The translations under genes and the position numbers were made by a program. Shown piece after piece: positions 33,219 through 42,191 of a stretch of DNA of 64,000 nt (the first letter of the stretch is position 1; every line of letters starts with the position of its first letter). The DNA comes from Micromonospora narathiwatensis (GTDB lineage: Bacteria > Actinomycetota > Actinomycetes > Mycobacteriales > Micromonosporaceae). The DNA lies in the NCBI RefSeq assembly GCF_900089605.1, contig NZ_LT594324.1, forward strand, positions 6,510,001 through 6,574,000, given 5' to 3'. Below the pieces are notes generated by a model that was given only the letters and a program-made list of their open reading frames with translations, had not been told where the DNA came from and searched no databases.

Positions 33219-34553
33219 ATGTCGACCTCGCGCCCCCGCCTGCGACTCGTCGCGGCCCTGGCCGCCGCCGCGACGGCGCTGCTCGTCGCCGGCCAGCTCC
33301 CCGCCCTCGCCGTCGGTGACCCGCCCGCCCCGGTGACCGGCAACGCCACCCACTTCGACGGCCTCGGCTCCCCGTACGGCGGCTGCGGCCTCCCGCAGTC
33401 CGAACTCGACAGCCAGGACTTCGTCGCGCTCAACGTCTACAACATGCCCGGCGACTACTCGTCCTTCCCGACCCGGCCGCTGCCACCGGCGCAGGCGAGC
33501 CGGATCGGGCTGTGGAACAACGGCCTCAACTGCGGCCGGTACGTCAAGGTGACCGTCGGCGACTACTGCACCGGGGTCAACGACGGCGCACCCGCGCAGC
33601 CGTTCTGCCGCAACGGCTCCTGGGTGGCCGACGGGTACAACGGCGCCACCCTCACCATGGTGGTCGCCGACTCCTGCGGCGACGGCAACGCCTGGTGCCG
33701 GGACGACCCGTACCACCTGGACCTGGTCACCGCCTCGCTGAACCGCTTCGCCCGCAACGGCACCCCGGTCGGGGACATGTACCCGAACCACTGGAACAAC
33801 CGGCACGTCTCGTGGTCGTTCGTGCCCGCGCCGAACTACACCGGCGACATCCGGATCGGCTTCCTGCGCGGGGCGCAGCGTTACTGGCCGGCGATCGCGG
33901 TGTCCCACCTGGCCAACGGACTCCACAGCGTGGAGTATCTGGCCGACGGGGCCTGGAAGGCCGCCACGATGAACAGCGACATGGGTCAGTCGTACGTCAT
34001 CGGGGCGACCACCTCGGGCGGCACCGACTTCCAGATCCGGGTCCGCGACGCCGCCGACACGCTGATCAACAACGGCCGGGTGTACCGGTTCTCCCTGCCC
34101 AGCTCCTGCGGCGGCACCTGCTCGGCCGCGTACACCTCGGTCAGCTACACCACCTCGGACGGCCCGACGCCGTCGCCCACGGCCACGCCGACCGGCACGG
34201 CCTCGCCCACCGCCTCGCCCACCGCGACGCCGACCCGCACGCCGCCGCCCGCCGCCGGCTGCGCGGCCGACTACCGGGTGACCGGGACGTGGGCCGGCGG
34301 CTTCCAGGCCGAGGTGGGCGTCCGCAACACGGGTACGACCGCGATCGCCGGGTGGACCACCGCCTTCGGCTTCCCGGGCTCGCAGCGCCTGTCCAGCGCC
34401 TGGAACGCCACCGCGAGCCAGTCCGGCCAGCAGGTGACCGCGACCGATGCGGGCTGGAACGGCAGCCTCCCGCCCGGCGGCACGGCGAGCTGGGGGTTCG
34501 TGGCGACCGGCGACAGCCAGCCCCCGACCGGGCTGCGCTGCACCGCCCGCTGA
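33219..34553 (+). CDS. secreted expansin-like protein with CBM2
   Basis: 444 residues from ATG 33219 (GGAAGG upstream). A signal peptide (RLRLVAALAAAATALLVAG) is followed by a double-psi beta-barrel (about 38-170): THFDGLGSPYGGCGLPQ, YVKVTVGDYC, LTMVVADSCGDGNAWCRDDPYHLDL with the Asp expected in expansins. A second domain (about 175-305) resembles CBM63 (PNYTGDIRIGFLRGAQRYW). A Pro/Thr linker (about 312-345) joins a CBM2 (ADYRVTGTWAGGFQAEVGVRN in parts; FQAEVGVRNTGTTAIAGWT). Such proteins loosen cellulose and plant walls without hydrolysis. It fits a cellulolytic gene set together with the GH12 enzyme at 46286. Confidence 0.85.
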   Translation: MSTSRPRLRLVAALAAAATALLVAGQLPALAVGDPPAPVTGNATHFDGLGSPYGGCGLPQSELDSQDFVALNVYNMPGDYSSFPTRPLPPAQASRIGLWNNGLNCGRYVKVTVGDYCTGVNDGAPAQPFCRNGSWVADGYNGATLTMVVADSCGDGNAWCRDDPYHLDLVTASLNRFARNGTPVGDMYPNHWNNRHVSWSFVPAPNYTGDIRIGFLRGAQRYWPAIAVSHLANGLHSVEYLADGAWKAATMNSDMGQSYVIGATTSGGTDFQIRVRDAADTLINNGRVYRFSLPSSCGGTCSAAYTSVSYTTSDGPTPSPTATPTGTASPTASPTATPTRTPPPAAGCAADYRVTGTWAGGFQAEVGVRNTGTTAIAGWTTAFGFPGSQRLSSAWNATASQSGQQVTATDAGWNGSLPPGGTASWGFVATGDSQPPTGLRCTAR

Positions 34554-34557
34554 CCGG

Positions 34558-34593
34558 CAGGGGTCCGGGCGGAAACCTCCACCCGGACCCCTG
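34558..34593. terminator. bidirectional hairpin between expansin and PepSY genes
   Basis: CAGGGGTCCGGG (34558-34569) pairs perfectly with 34582-34593, 12-base loop, five bases after the expansin stop and 17 from the PepSY stop. Confidence 0.75.
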
Positions 34594-34610
34594 ACCCGCT
34601 GCCGGCGCGC

Positions 34611-35141
34611 TCAGTCGTCGCCGTGGTCGTCGGAGCCACGGCGGTCGCCGCCGTGGTCGTCGTACCGGTCGTCGTCGCTGCCGCCGCGGGTGCCCCCGTG
34701 GTCGTCGGACCGGTCGCGGGCGCCGCCGCTGTCGTCGGTCCGCTCCCGCTCGCTCTCCACCACGGCACCGTCGCCCCGGTCGACCTTCACCTCGTGCCGG
34801 ACGCCGGCGTCGACCACCTTGACGCTCCACACCGGACGGCCGTGCTCCGTCTCGGCCTCGATCTCCACGATCCGGCCGCCGCCGGCACGGGCGAGCGCGA
34901 TCTCGCCGGCCCGCTCCCGGCTCACCGTGCCGCCGGCGGCGGTACCGCTCGGCGTGGCCCCGCCGTGCGTCGCGTCGTCGTCCGGCTTGGGGTTGTCGTC
35001 GCTGGTCGGGCCGGCTGTCACCGCCGTGAGCGCGGTACCGCCCGCCGGCCGGTCGGCCGCGGTCACGCCGAGCGCCACGCCGGTCACCGCGAGCACCGCG
35101 GCGCCGCCGGCCGCCGCCAGCATCAGGGAAGTTCGTCGCAT
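34611..35141 (-). CDS. secreted PepSY-domain protein
   Basis: 176 residues from ATG 35141, AGGAGAGG eight bases ahead. A signal or anchor (LMLAAAGGAAVLAVTGVALG) and an acidic linker precede one PepSY domain (about 75-130: SRERAGEIALARAGGGRIVEI, HGRPVWSVKVVDAGVRHEVKV). The end is a long Asp/Arg/Gly-rich tail (SDDDRYDDHGGDRRG), probably disordered. PepSY proteins modulate extracellular peptidases or cation-linked sensors. It lies directly after the two-component genes on the same strand and has its own direct-repeat site ahead, so it looks like a target of that system. Confidence 0.8.
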   Translation of the reverse strand: MRRTSLMLAAAGGAAVLAVTGVALGVTAADRPAGGTALTAVTAGPTSDDNPKPDDDATHGGATPSGTAAGGTVSRERAGEIALARAGGGRIVEIEAETEHGRPVWSVKVVDAGVRHEVKVDRGDGAVVESERERTDDSGGARDRSDDHGGTRGGSDDDRYDDHGGDRRGSDDHGDD

Positions 35142-35209
35142 CGTCTTCACCTCTCCTCGGTTGTGCCATCGAGGATCGGCGCGACGGGGATAGCGGCGCG
35201 CTGCCCGGC

Positions 35210-35227
35210 GGATAAGCCCGGGTTAAG
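35210..35227 (-). promoter_or_regulatory. direct-repeat site (CTTAACC CGGG CTTATCC) ahead of the PepSY gene
   Basis: On the minus strand CTTAACC and CTTATCC are repeated with an 11-bp period, the spacing used by OmpR-family regulators. TTATCC could serve as -35 and TATCCC 17 bases further as -10. The site overlaps the histidine kinase stop. Confidence 0.5.
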
Positions 35228-36500
35228 GCTGCGGCGGCCCGAGGCGGAGCAGCGCGACCGTGCCACCGTCGGGCCCGCCGCGCAGCTCCAGCCGGCCGCC
35301 GCCGGCCCGGGCAGCCCGGTCGGCGATGTCCAGGCCCAGCCCGGTCGACCCGGCCCGGCTGGCGCCCCGCCGCACCGGTCCGGCCGGCATACCCGGGCCG
35401 GAGTCGGCCACGGTCAGCGCGACCTGTCCCGCGTCCCGGGCGAGCCGGACGGTGAACGGGGTGCCGTCCGGCGTGTGCGCGAAGACGTTGCCCAGCAGCG
35501 CGTCCACCGCGGCGGCCAGCTCGTCGTCGGCCACCCCCACCGGCAGCGGGCCGGGCGCGAGATCGAGGGTGACCGTACGGCCGGTGTCCTCGGCGAGGAC
35601 GGACCAGAACGCCACCCGCTCGCCGACGACCGCCGCCGCGTCGCAGCCGCCCCGGCCGTCCCGCGTCGAGCTGCGCCAGCGGGCCTGCCGGATCAGGCCG
35701 GTGACCGCCCGTTCCAGGCCGTCCACCGCCGTGGTCAGCCGGGCCGCGTCGTCCGGGTCGCGCAGCGACTCGGCCTCCAACCGCAGCACGGTCAGCGGGG
35801 TACGCAGCCGGTGCGACAGGTCGGCCACCTGCTCCCGTTCCTCGCGCAGCAGCACCTGGATCCGTCCGGCCAGGTGGTTCAGCGCCCCGGCGACCTCCCG
35901 CAGCTCGGCGGGCCCGGCCGGGGTGACCCGGGCGTCGAGTTCGGCGCTGGCGAGCCGGTGGGAGACCGCGGAGAGTTCGGTGATCGGCCGCACCAGGGTC
36001 CGGGCCAGCCGGTCGGCGACCACCAACCCGACCAGCACCAGCAGCACCCCGAGCAGGGCGAGCACCAGCCAGGCCCGGGTCACCCCGGCGGTGAGCTGGG
36101 ACCGGGGGACCACCGTGCGGATCACCGCCGTCCCGTCCGGGCGGCCCTGGACCGCGATGACCACCTCCCGGCCGTCGGCCGACTCGGCGGTCAGGCTCTG
36201 CCCCCGCGCGGCGAGCGCCACCGCGGGCGTACGGGGCACCGGGGCCCCGAGCACCGTGCCGTCGGGCAGGAACACGCTGATCGGCCGGCCCGACTCCGCG
36301 GCGAGCTGCTCGACGGTCAGCCGGACGGTCTGCGGGTCGGCCGTGCCGACCACCGGCACCAGGCTCTGCGTCTCGGCGGTGGCCCGCACGGTCGCCCGGT
36401 CCGCGGCGACGGTGCGGACCAGCAGCGCCAGCGGCACCAGGAAGGCGGTCAGGACGAGCACGCCGACCGCGGCGGCGAGCAGCGCCAGGCGGGCCCTCAC
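35223..36500 (-). CDS. sensor histidine kinase (OmpR-partner type)
   Basis: 425 residues from GTG 36500, whose GTGA overlaps the response regulator stop. One span at the N-terminus (LLAAAVGVLVLTAFLVPLALLV), an outer domain of about 110 residues, a second span (LVLALLGVLLVLVGLVVADRL), HAMP (TLVRPITELSAVSHRLASAE), HisKA with VADLSHRLRTPLTVLRLEAE (His at about 231), and an HATPase with the N-box-like LLGNVFAHTPDGT, DSGPGMPAG and GSTGLGLDIADRAARAGG. It should phosphorylate the regulator encoded upstream. The outer domain is of unknown ligand. Confidence 0.92.
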   Translation of the reverse strand: MRARLALLAAAVGVLVLTAFLVPLALLVRTVAADRATVRATAETQSLVPVVGTADPQTVRLTVEQLAAESGRPISVFLPDGTVLGAPVPRTPAVALAARGQSLTAESADGREVVIAVQGRPDGTAVIRTVVPRSQLTAGVTRAWLVLALLGVLLVLVGLVVADRLARTLVRPITELSAVSHRLASAELDARVTPAGPAELREVAGALNHLAGRIQVLLREEREQVADLSHRLRTPLTVLRLEAESLRDPDDAARLTTAVDGLERAVTGLIRQARWRSSTRDGRGGCDAAAVVGERVAFWSVLAEDTGRTVTLDLAPGPLPVGVADDELAAAVDALLGNVFAHTPDGTPFTVRLARDAGQVALTVADSGPGMPAGPVRRGASRAGSTGLGLDIADRAARAGGGRLELRGGPDGGTVALLRLGPPQP

Positions 36501-37192
36501 CCGGTGCCTCCCGGCGCCGCCAGCCGCACCCCCACACCCCGTACGGTGTGCAGGTAGCGCGGTTGCTGGGCGCTCTCGCCCAGCTTGCGTCGCAGCCAGG
36601 ACAGGTGCACGTCGACGGTCTTGTCGGCGCCGCCGTACGGGATCCGCCAGACCTCGGTGAGCAGCTCCCGTTTGGTGACCACCTGTCCGGGCCGTCCGGC
36701 GAGGTGGTGCAGCAGATCGAACTCGCGCGGTGTCAGCTCCACCGGTACCCCGTCCAGGCTCACCTGCCGCGACCGCGGGTCGATCCGCAGCCCGCCGACG
36801 ACGAGCGTCGGGTCCCCGGTCGCGGTGTCCCCGGCCGACCGGCGCAGCACGGCCCGGACCCGGGCGTCCAGCTGCGCCGCCGTGAACGGTTTCACCAGGT
36901 AGTCGTCGGCCCCGGCGTCGAGCAGCCGGACGATCTCGGCCTCGTCGTCGCGTGCGGTGGCCACGATGAGCGGCACCGAGCTGACCGCGCGCAGCATCCG
37001 CAGCAGCTCCCGACCGTCCAGATCGGGCAGTCCCAGGTCGAGTACGACGAGGTCGGGCCGGTCGTCGAGCGCGTCGCGCAACCCGGTCATCGCGGTGGAG
37101 GCCGCGGCGACCGCGTGGCCGCGCTCCCGCAGGGCCCGGATCAACGGGGTACGGATCGTCAGGTCGTCCTCGATGAGCAGCAGCCGTGCCAC
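36497..37192 (-). CDS. OmpR/PhoB-family response regulator
   Basis: About 231 residues. The start is uncertain: GTG 37192 (VARLLLIEDDL) gives the normal domain border; GTG 37201 and ATG 37228 are in frame upstream but lack correctly spaced ribosome sites. The receiver has LIEDD, Asp in LVVLDLGLPDLDG, Thr in IVATARDD and Lys in YLVKPFT. The winged helix (about 130-228) shows ELTPREFDLLHHLAGRPGQVV and the recognition-helix end RYLHTVRGVGVRL. First gene of the operon with the kinase. A candidate binding site lies ahead of the PepSY gene. Confidence 0.9.
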   Translation of the reverse strand: MARLLLIEDDLTIRTPLIRALRERGHAVAAASTAMTGLRDALDDRPDLVVLDLGLPDLDGRELLRMLRAVSSVPLIVATARDDEAEIVRLLDAGADDYLVKPFTAAQLDARVRAVLRRSAGDTATGDPTLVVGGLRIDPRSRQVSLDGVPVELTPREFDLLHHLAGRPGQVVTKRELLTEVWRIPYGGADKTVDVHLSWLRRKLGESAQQPRYLHTVRGVGVRLAAPGGTG

Positions 37193-37525
37193 AGGTTGCA
37201 CGCTAGTCGCCGGTCCGCTCCAGGTCATTCCTCGTCCGGTTTGCGGAGGCGGTCCGGTCTCCGGCACGAGGGTCCGATCGCGCCCACACACGTAACGGTT
37301 GGGTTAAAGATGCGGTTCAAGCTGGTCGGATCAAGGACGTGGCGGTGCGGACAGCCGGGGCGGGATGATCGTTTGGTTCGGTCGGGACCATTGTCCGCCC
37401 TGCTGACATTGATCTTGACAGCTCTTGAGAGTCGGATCACACTTCCCGCCAGCTATGGCTGCCGAGGTCGTGCCGGGACCCCCACCGGGTCGGCCATCGG
37501 GACCTCCCTGCCAGGAAGGACTCTC
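37193..37525. promoter_or_regulatory. divergent control region between two-component and carboxypeptidase genes
   Basis: Gene-free. The segment 37295-37325 is AT-richer (AACGGTTGGGTTAAAGATG) and contains, on the minus strand, TTGAACC (37314-37320) and TTTAACC (37302-37308), degenerate copies of the CTTAACC repeat but with a 12-base period, so only a weak candidate for autoregulation. The AGGAAGGA ribosome site of the carboxypeptidase is at 37513. Confidence 0.35.
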
Positions 37526-39964
37526 ATGAGGAGTACAAGGAAACCGATCAGGCGGGGCCGCTTGCTGGCTCTGCTCGCCCTACCGCTGGCGCTCGCCGTC
37601 AGCGCGCCCGGCCTCGCGAATCCGACGACGGACACCGCGGTGGCCCCCGACAGGACGTCGAGTGGCGAACAGAACGGCGTCGGTCTGATGCGGATCGTGG
37701 TCGCCGACAAGTCGGGCATCGACCGGCTCAACGAGCTGGGTGTCGACCTCGCCGAGTACGTCAAGCCGGTCGACAACGGCATCGAGGTGCACGCGATCCT
37801 CAGCCCGGAGGAGAGCCAGTCGCTGCGCGACATGGGCTTCGACGTGCAGGACGCCATCTCCGACCAGAGCGACTACGCGGAGAACGTGGCGGAGCGGTCC
37901 ACCACGGTCCGGGCCCTGCAGGCCCTGGCCGCCAGCACCGACACCCTGACCGTGCTGCGGTCCGAGTGGTTCACCAGCCTCGACAACCAGCTCTTCCTCA
38001 ACATCGAGGTGAAGTCGAGCGCCGGCAGCGACTCGACCACGGTGCTGACGGTGAGCTACGACAGCGGAGCGGGCACGGAGATCGGCTCCGGCGGCACCGC
38101 CACCCTGTCCCGGTTCACCGACGCCGGCCAGTACATGTACCACCGGTTCAGCAACCCGCTGGCCATCGACAAGGCGCCGGCCAAGGCCACCATCACCAGC
38201 AACAAGGGTGGCTCGGTCACGGTCGACGTGGCCAAGTGGCTGGGCAGCCCGCGCAAGGTCACCGGTGACCACCCGTACGTGTCGGACTTCGTCGACCACT
38301 ACATGGACCCGACCGAGATCACCGCCCGGTTCACCTCGCTGGCCGCGGAGTTCCCGAAGCTCACCCAGCTGATCGACCTGCCGTACAAGACGAACGGCTA
38401 CCGGCGTCAGGCGCAGGCGCAGTTCGGCACCGCCACGGCGAGCATCGTCTACGTCACCTCCAAGGCGTACGGCTCCGAGGGCGGCAACGACATCACCATG
38501 TCGCTGGTCAACCCGGGCGCGGCGAACGCCCCGCTGACGGTCGGCGTCTCCGGCAAGGCCGTCACGGTGAACCTGGCGACCAACGGTTCCGGCGCGATCA
38601 CCAGCACCGCGGCGCAGGTCGCCAACGCGGTCAACGGCAACGCCGACGCCGCCAAGCTGCTCACGGCCAGCACCTACCGGGGCAACGCCGGCGCGGGCGC
38701 CGTGGCCGCGGCCGCCGCCACCAAGCTGACCGACAACCTGAAGGCGCCGGCGAGCGTTTCCCGCGACCCGTTCCAGATGAAGGTGCTGCGGATCGGCAAG
38801 CACCGGGACGGCTCGAAGGTCGGCGTCTTCCTCTACTGCCAGGAGCACGCCCGGGAGTGGGTGACCCCGCTGGTCTGCGTGGAGTCGGCCGAGCGGCTGC
38901 TGCGCAACTACGCGCAGGACCCGAACACCCGCAAGATCGTCGATGACCTGGACATCTTCATCCTGCCGGTGGTCAACCCGGACGGCGCGCACTACAGCAT
39001 GTACGACTACAACATGCAGCGCCGGAACATGACCAACTACTGCCCGGCGTCCTCGGCGGACCCGGCCAACCGCAACGCCTGGGGCGTGGACATCAACCGG
39101 AACTTCTCGGTCGGTTCCGTCTACGACGGCTACAACGGCGGGTCGACGAGCTGCACCAGCGACACGTACTCCGGGCCGAGCAAGCTGTCCGAGCCGGAGG
39201 CGCGTAACGAGGTCTGGCTGGTCGACAACTTCCCGAACATCAAGCTCTCGATGAACACCCACTCCTACGGCGGCTACTTCATGTGGCCTCCGGGCGCGTA
39301 CAAGACCGCCGGGCGTGAGGTGCTGCCGCGGGTGGACCAGGGTACCGAGGCGTTCTTCTGGACCTCCTCGGACTACATCCTCTCCCGCGTGCAGGAGTAC
39401 CGGGGCACCGCGATCTGGCCGGGCCGTACCGGACCGGTGACCGACGTGCTCTACTCGGCGGCCGGCAACAGCGCCGACGAGCACTGGTACAACCGGGGCA
39501 TCATCGGCTGGGACTTCGAGGTCGGCGCGGACGTCTACAACCCGACGACCAAGCGGTTCACCGCGGTCGGCTTCCAGCCGACGTTCGCCGAGGGCCACGA
39601 GGAGGCGATGGAGTTCGCCAACGGCAACATCGGCATCCTCGAGGTCGCCCGGGCGTACGCCACGGACAAGATCCAGCCGAAGAGCACGGTGAAGATCGTC
39701 AGCCAGCAGCCGGGCGCCACGACCTTCACCTTCACCACCAGCGAGCCGGCGAACGTGTACTACACGCTCGACGGCAGCCGGCCGACGTTCAACTCGCCCA
39801 AGCTGGCCCTCGCCGGCATGCGGGAGGGTGTCCAGAACCTCACGGTGAACAGCAACACGACCATCAACTGGTTCTCCGTCGACATCGCCGGCAACGTGGA
39901 GAGCAACTACAAGCCGGACGGCAACGGCAAGAACTACAACAAGCAGACCGTAACCGTCAACTAA
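37526..39964 (+). CDS. secreted M14 zinc carboxypeptidase with inserted domain and chitobiase-like C-terminus
   Basis: 812 residues from ATG 37526 (AGGAAGGA upstream). Signal peptide (GRLLALLALPLALAVSAPGLA), then a propeptide-like N-terminal region (about 35-245). The M14 fold starts near 250 (HPYVSDFVDHYMDPTEI). It is interrupted at about 300-412 by a domain with GGNDITMSLVNPGAANAPLT and TSTAAQVANAVN, resembling repeats seen in phage structural proteins. The zinc motif is QEHAREW (about 439-442), with the second His in MNTHSYGG and the catalytic Glu in WDFEVG. Residues about 715-805 resemble a chitobiase C-terminal beta domain (VYYTLDGSRPTFNSP). It degrades peptides outside the cell. Confidence 0.88.
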   Translation: MRSTRKPIRRGRLLALLALPLALAVSAPGLANPTTDTAVAPDRTSSGEQNGVGLMRIVVADKSGIDRLNELGVDLAEYVKPVDNGIEVHAILSPEESQSLRDMGFDVQDAISDQSDYAENVAERSTTVRALQALAASTDTLTVLRSEWFTSLDNQLFLNIEVKSSAGSDSTTVLTVSYDSGAGTEIGSGGTATLSRFTDAGQYMYHRFSNPLAIDKAPAKATITSNKGGSVTVDVAKWLGSPRKVTGDHPYVSDFVDHYMDPTEITARFTSLAAEFPKLTQLIDLPYKTNGYRRQAQAQFGTATASIVYVTSKAYGSEGGNDITMSLVNPGAANAPLTVGVSGKAVTVNLATNGSGAITSTAAQVANAVNGNADAAKLLTASTYRGNAGAGAVAAAAATKLTDNLKAPASVSRDPFQMKVLRIGKHRDGSKVGVFLYCQEHAREWVTPLVCVESAERLLRNYAQDPNTRKIVDDLDIFILPVVNPDGAHYSMYDYNMQRRNMTNYCPASSADPANRNAWGVDINRNFSVGSVYDGYNGGSTSCTSDTYSGPSKLSEPEARNEVWLVDNFPNIKLSMNTHSYGGYFMWPPGAYKTAGREVLPRVDQGTEAFFWTSSDYILSRVQEYRGTAIWPGRTGPVTDVLYSAAGNSADEHWYNRGIIGWDFEVGADVYNPTTKRFTAVGFQPTFAEGHEEAMEFANGNIGILEVARAYATDKIQPKSTVKIVSQQPGATTFTFTTSEPANVYYTLDGSRPTFNSPKLALAGMREGVQNLTVNSNTTINWFSVDIAGNVESNYKPDGNGKNYNKQTVTVN

Positions 39965-39983
39965 CCAGTCCTGACCGAACAGC

Positions 39984-40014
39984 GGTGGCCGTCGACCCCA
40001 GGTCGGCGGCCACC
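39984..40014 (+). terminator. hairpin after the M14 carboxypeptidase gene
   Basis: GGTGGCCGTCGACC (39984-39997) pairs with 40001-40014 with one wobble and a 3-base loop, 20 bases after the stop. Confidence 0.7.
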
Positions 40015-40073
40015 GGCCTTATCCGCGACCACCCCGCTCGCGCCTCATCTCCGCCTCTCACCCGGAGCAACCG

Positions 40074-41345
40074 ATGCACACCCACACCCGGCCCGTACCC
40101 GCGCCGCCGGTCGACCCGTCGCGGGACGCCGCGCGCCGTCGCCGGACCCTGGTGCTCCTGACCCTGATCGTGGCGCCGATGGCCGCGGCGACCCTGCTCG
40201 GGATGGCGCTGCTCTGGCCGGCCGGGAAACCGGAGAACACCAGCGCCACCGCGAGCGCCCGTAGCCTCAGCCACCCCGAGGCGACCGTGCAGAGCGTGTC
40301 GACGTACGACTGCCCCGCGGCCAACCAGCGGCCCGGCCCGGACGGCCAGCAACAGCTGGTGACCTGCGCGTCGGTGCAGGCAAAGCTGGAGACCGGGCCG
40401 GAGAGCGGCGCCAGCGTGACCGTCGACGTGTCGGCGGAGGCGTACCGCGCCGGCCTCGGACCGGGCGACCGGATCAAGGTGATGCGCGTCTTCAACCACC
40501 AGAGCGGCCCGGCCGTGTACGCCTTCTACGACTACTCGCGGAGCCTGCCCCTCGCGCTGCTCGCGGCGGCCTTCGCCGCGGCCGTCATCGCGGTGGCCAG
40601 GATGCGCGGGCTGAAGGCCCTCATCGGGCTCGGCGTCGCCTACCTGGTCATCGTCAAGTTCATGCTGCCCGCGTTGCTGGCCGGTGAGTCCGGCCTGCTG
40701 GTCGGCGTGGTCGGCGCGGCGGCGATCATGTTCGTCGTCATCTATCTCGCGCACGGCTTCTCGGCCCGCACCACCACCGCGCTGATCGGTACGCTGTTCG
40801 GCCTGCTGGCCACGGCCGGTATCGGGCTCTGGGCCGCCACCGCCGCCCACCTGACCGGCCTCGGTGACCACGACAGCACCGTGCTCGCCCTGTTCGACAC
40901 CCGGATCAGCCTGCCGGAGATCGTGCTCTGCGGCGTCATCGTGGCCGGACTGGGCGTGCTCAACGACGTCACCATCACCCAGTCCTCGGCCGTGTGGGAG
41001 CTGCACGAAATGGGCTCGGACAGCTCCGCCCGCACCCTGTTCGGCAGCGCCATGCGGATCGGCCGCGACCACATCGCCTCGACCGTCTACACCATGGCCT
41101 TCGCGTACGCCGGGGCCGCCCTGCCCGTCATGCTGCTGATCAACGCCTACGACCGTCCGCTGCTCAACGTGCTCAGCACGGCCCAGATAGCCGAGGAGAT
41201 CGTCCGGACGCTGGTCGCCTCCATCGGTCTGGTGCTCGCGATCCCGCTCACCACGGCGGTCGCCGTCGCGGTCGTCAAGGCCGTCGGAGTCGCGACGCCC
41301 ACCCCGGCCCCGATCGGCGACGAGTCGCCGGCGGCCACCGGATGA
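40074..41345 (+). CDS. YibE/F-family membrane protein
   Basis: 423 residues from ATG 40074. A membrane span at the N-terminus (LVLLTLIVAPMAAATLLGMALL), an outer domain of about 110 residues (ATVQSVSTYDCPAAN, VTVDVSAEAYRAGLGPGDRI), then about seven membrane spans including ALIGLGVAYLVIVKFMLPALL, EIVLCGVIVAGLGVLNDVTI, TVYTMAFAYAGAALPVMLLI and IGLVLAIPLTTAVAVAVV. The DVTITQSSAVWELHE loop is the family hallmark. Function of YibE/F is unknown; a transport role is likely. Single gene or followed by the small secreted protein. Confidence 0.85.
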   Translation: MHTHTRPVPAPPVDPSRDAARRRRTLVLLTLIVAPMAAATLLGMALLWPAGKPENTSATASARSLSHPEATVQSVSTYDCPAANQRPGPDGQQQLVTCASVQAKLETGPESGASVTVDVSAEAYRAGLGPGDRIKVMRVFNHQSGPAVYAFYDYSRSLPLALLAAAFAAAVIAVARMRGLKALIGLGVAYLVIVKFMLPALLAGESGLLVGVVGAAAIMFVVIYLAHGFSARTTTALIGTLFGLLATAGIGLWAATAAHLTGLGDHDSTVLALFDTRISLPEIVLCGVIVAGLGVLNDVTITQSSAVWELHEMGSDSSARTLFGSAMRIGRDHIASTVYTMAFAYAGAALPVMLLINAYDRPLLNVLSTAQIAEEIVRTLVASIGLVLAIPLTTAVAVAVVKAVGVATPTPAPIGDESPAATG

Positions 41346-41393
41346 CCGACCCGGCCGCGCGGCCACAGCCGTCGCCGGAGCCGCACCGACTCT

Positions 41394-41426
41394 CTTAACC
41401 TTCCCCGGTGCCGGGCTTAACCTTCC
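41394..41426 (+). promoter_or_regulatory. CTTAACCTTCC direct repeat ahead of the small secreted protein
   Basis: Two perfect 11-base copies (41394-41404 and 41416-41426), centre to centre 22 bases, that is two helical turns. They share the CTTAACC core with the site ahead of the PepSY gene and lie 19-51 bases before ATG 41445. A likely OmpR-family binding site. Confidence 0.5.
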
Positions 41427-41444
41427 TTCGGGGACACTCGGCGC

Positions 41445-41930
41445 ATGGGCCGTCGACCGCTCCTCGCCGCCGTCGGATGGTTGGCCACCACCGTCGCCGC
41501 CACGCTCGTCGGGCTGGGCGCGATCCGGCTGGTCGGCGACGGCATCACCGGCACCCCTGGCGGCGTACGCGACCAGCGGGAGGTCGCCAGCGCACTCGCG
41601 TCACCCGAGCCGGCGCCCCCCGCGTCGGGCGGCCCGACCGGGAGCCCGACACCGACGGCCGCCCCGGCGAGCCCGACGCCGACCGTCAGCCCGACCGCCA
41701 CCGCCGCCCAGCGAAGTTTCGCCACCCCCGGCGGTACGGCGGTCGCCGAGTGCGGCCCGGCCGGGGTACGCCTGGTCACCTGGTCGCCCCGCCAGGGCTA
41801 CTGGGTCAAGGAGACTCCCGACCGGGGGCCGGACGACCACGTCGAGGTCCGGTTCGAGGGCCCGGCGGGTGAGCACGAGCTGAAGCTGCGGTGCGTCGGC
41901 GGGCAACCGGTCGCGGAGAGCCACGACTGA
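41445..41930 (+). CDS. small membrane-anchored or secreted protein, unknown function
   Basis: 161 residues from ATG 41445. One N-terminal membrane span (LLAAVGWLATTVAATLVGLGAI), a Pro/Thr/Ala linker (about 45-90: EPAPPASGGPTGSPTPT), then a globular end of about 65 residues with two Cys (VAECGPAGVRLVTWSPRQGYW, ELKLRCVGG), which probably form a disulfide. No family is recognised. Its promoter carries the CTTAACC direct repeat, so it may be a co-target of the two-component system at 35.2-37.2 kb. Confidence 0.65.
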   Translation: MGRRPLLAAVGWLATTVAATLVGLGAIRLVGDGITGTPGGVRDQREVASALASPEPAPPASGGPTGSPTPTAAPASPTPTVSPTATAAQRSFATPGGTAVAECGPAGVRLVTWSPRQGYWVKETPDRGPDDHVEVRFEGPAGEHELKLRCVGGQPVAESHD

Positions 41931-42127
41931 GTCCGGCGCGGACAGTCCCGGGTGGGAACGAGCGCACGGCGCCGCCCGACCTGGGTCGTAACGTCGCCGC
42001 GCTCTGGCCGTCTCCCACCACCGCAGCCGTACGGCGGTACGACAGCGGGGACTTGGCTCGACCGGCCCAGTGTGAACCGGTCCTGGGGGACCTGATCCCC
42101 GCCGAGGAGGGATCCAAACCACGGAGA

Positions 42128-42141
42128 GTGGCAAATTCCAC
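42128..42141. promoter_or_regulatory. palindromic site ahead of the cupin gene
   Basis: GTGGCAAATTCCAC, a near-perfect palindrome (GTGG and CCAC arms around an AT core), about 50 bases upstream of ATG 42192. Possible operator; no more can be said. Confidence 0.3.
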
Positions 42142-42191
42142 CATCTGCGCGTCCCGGCTTCACCGCCCCGTGGACCGGGTATGTGCGCGCC

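Noticed and set aside
34141..36537. 798-codon minus-strand frame
   Set aside because: Shadow of the histidine kinase and PepSY genes, which have proper motifs in other frames.
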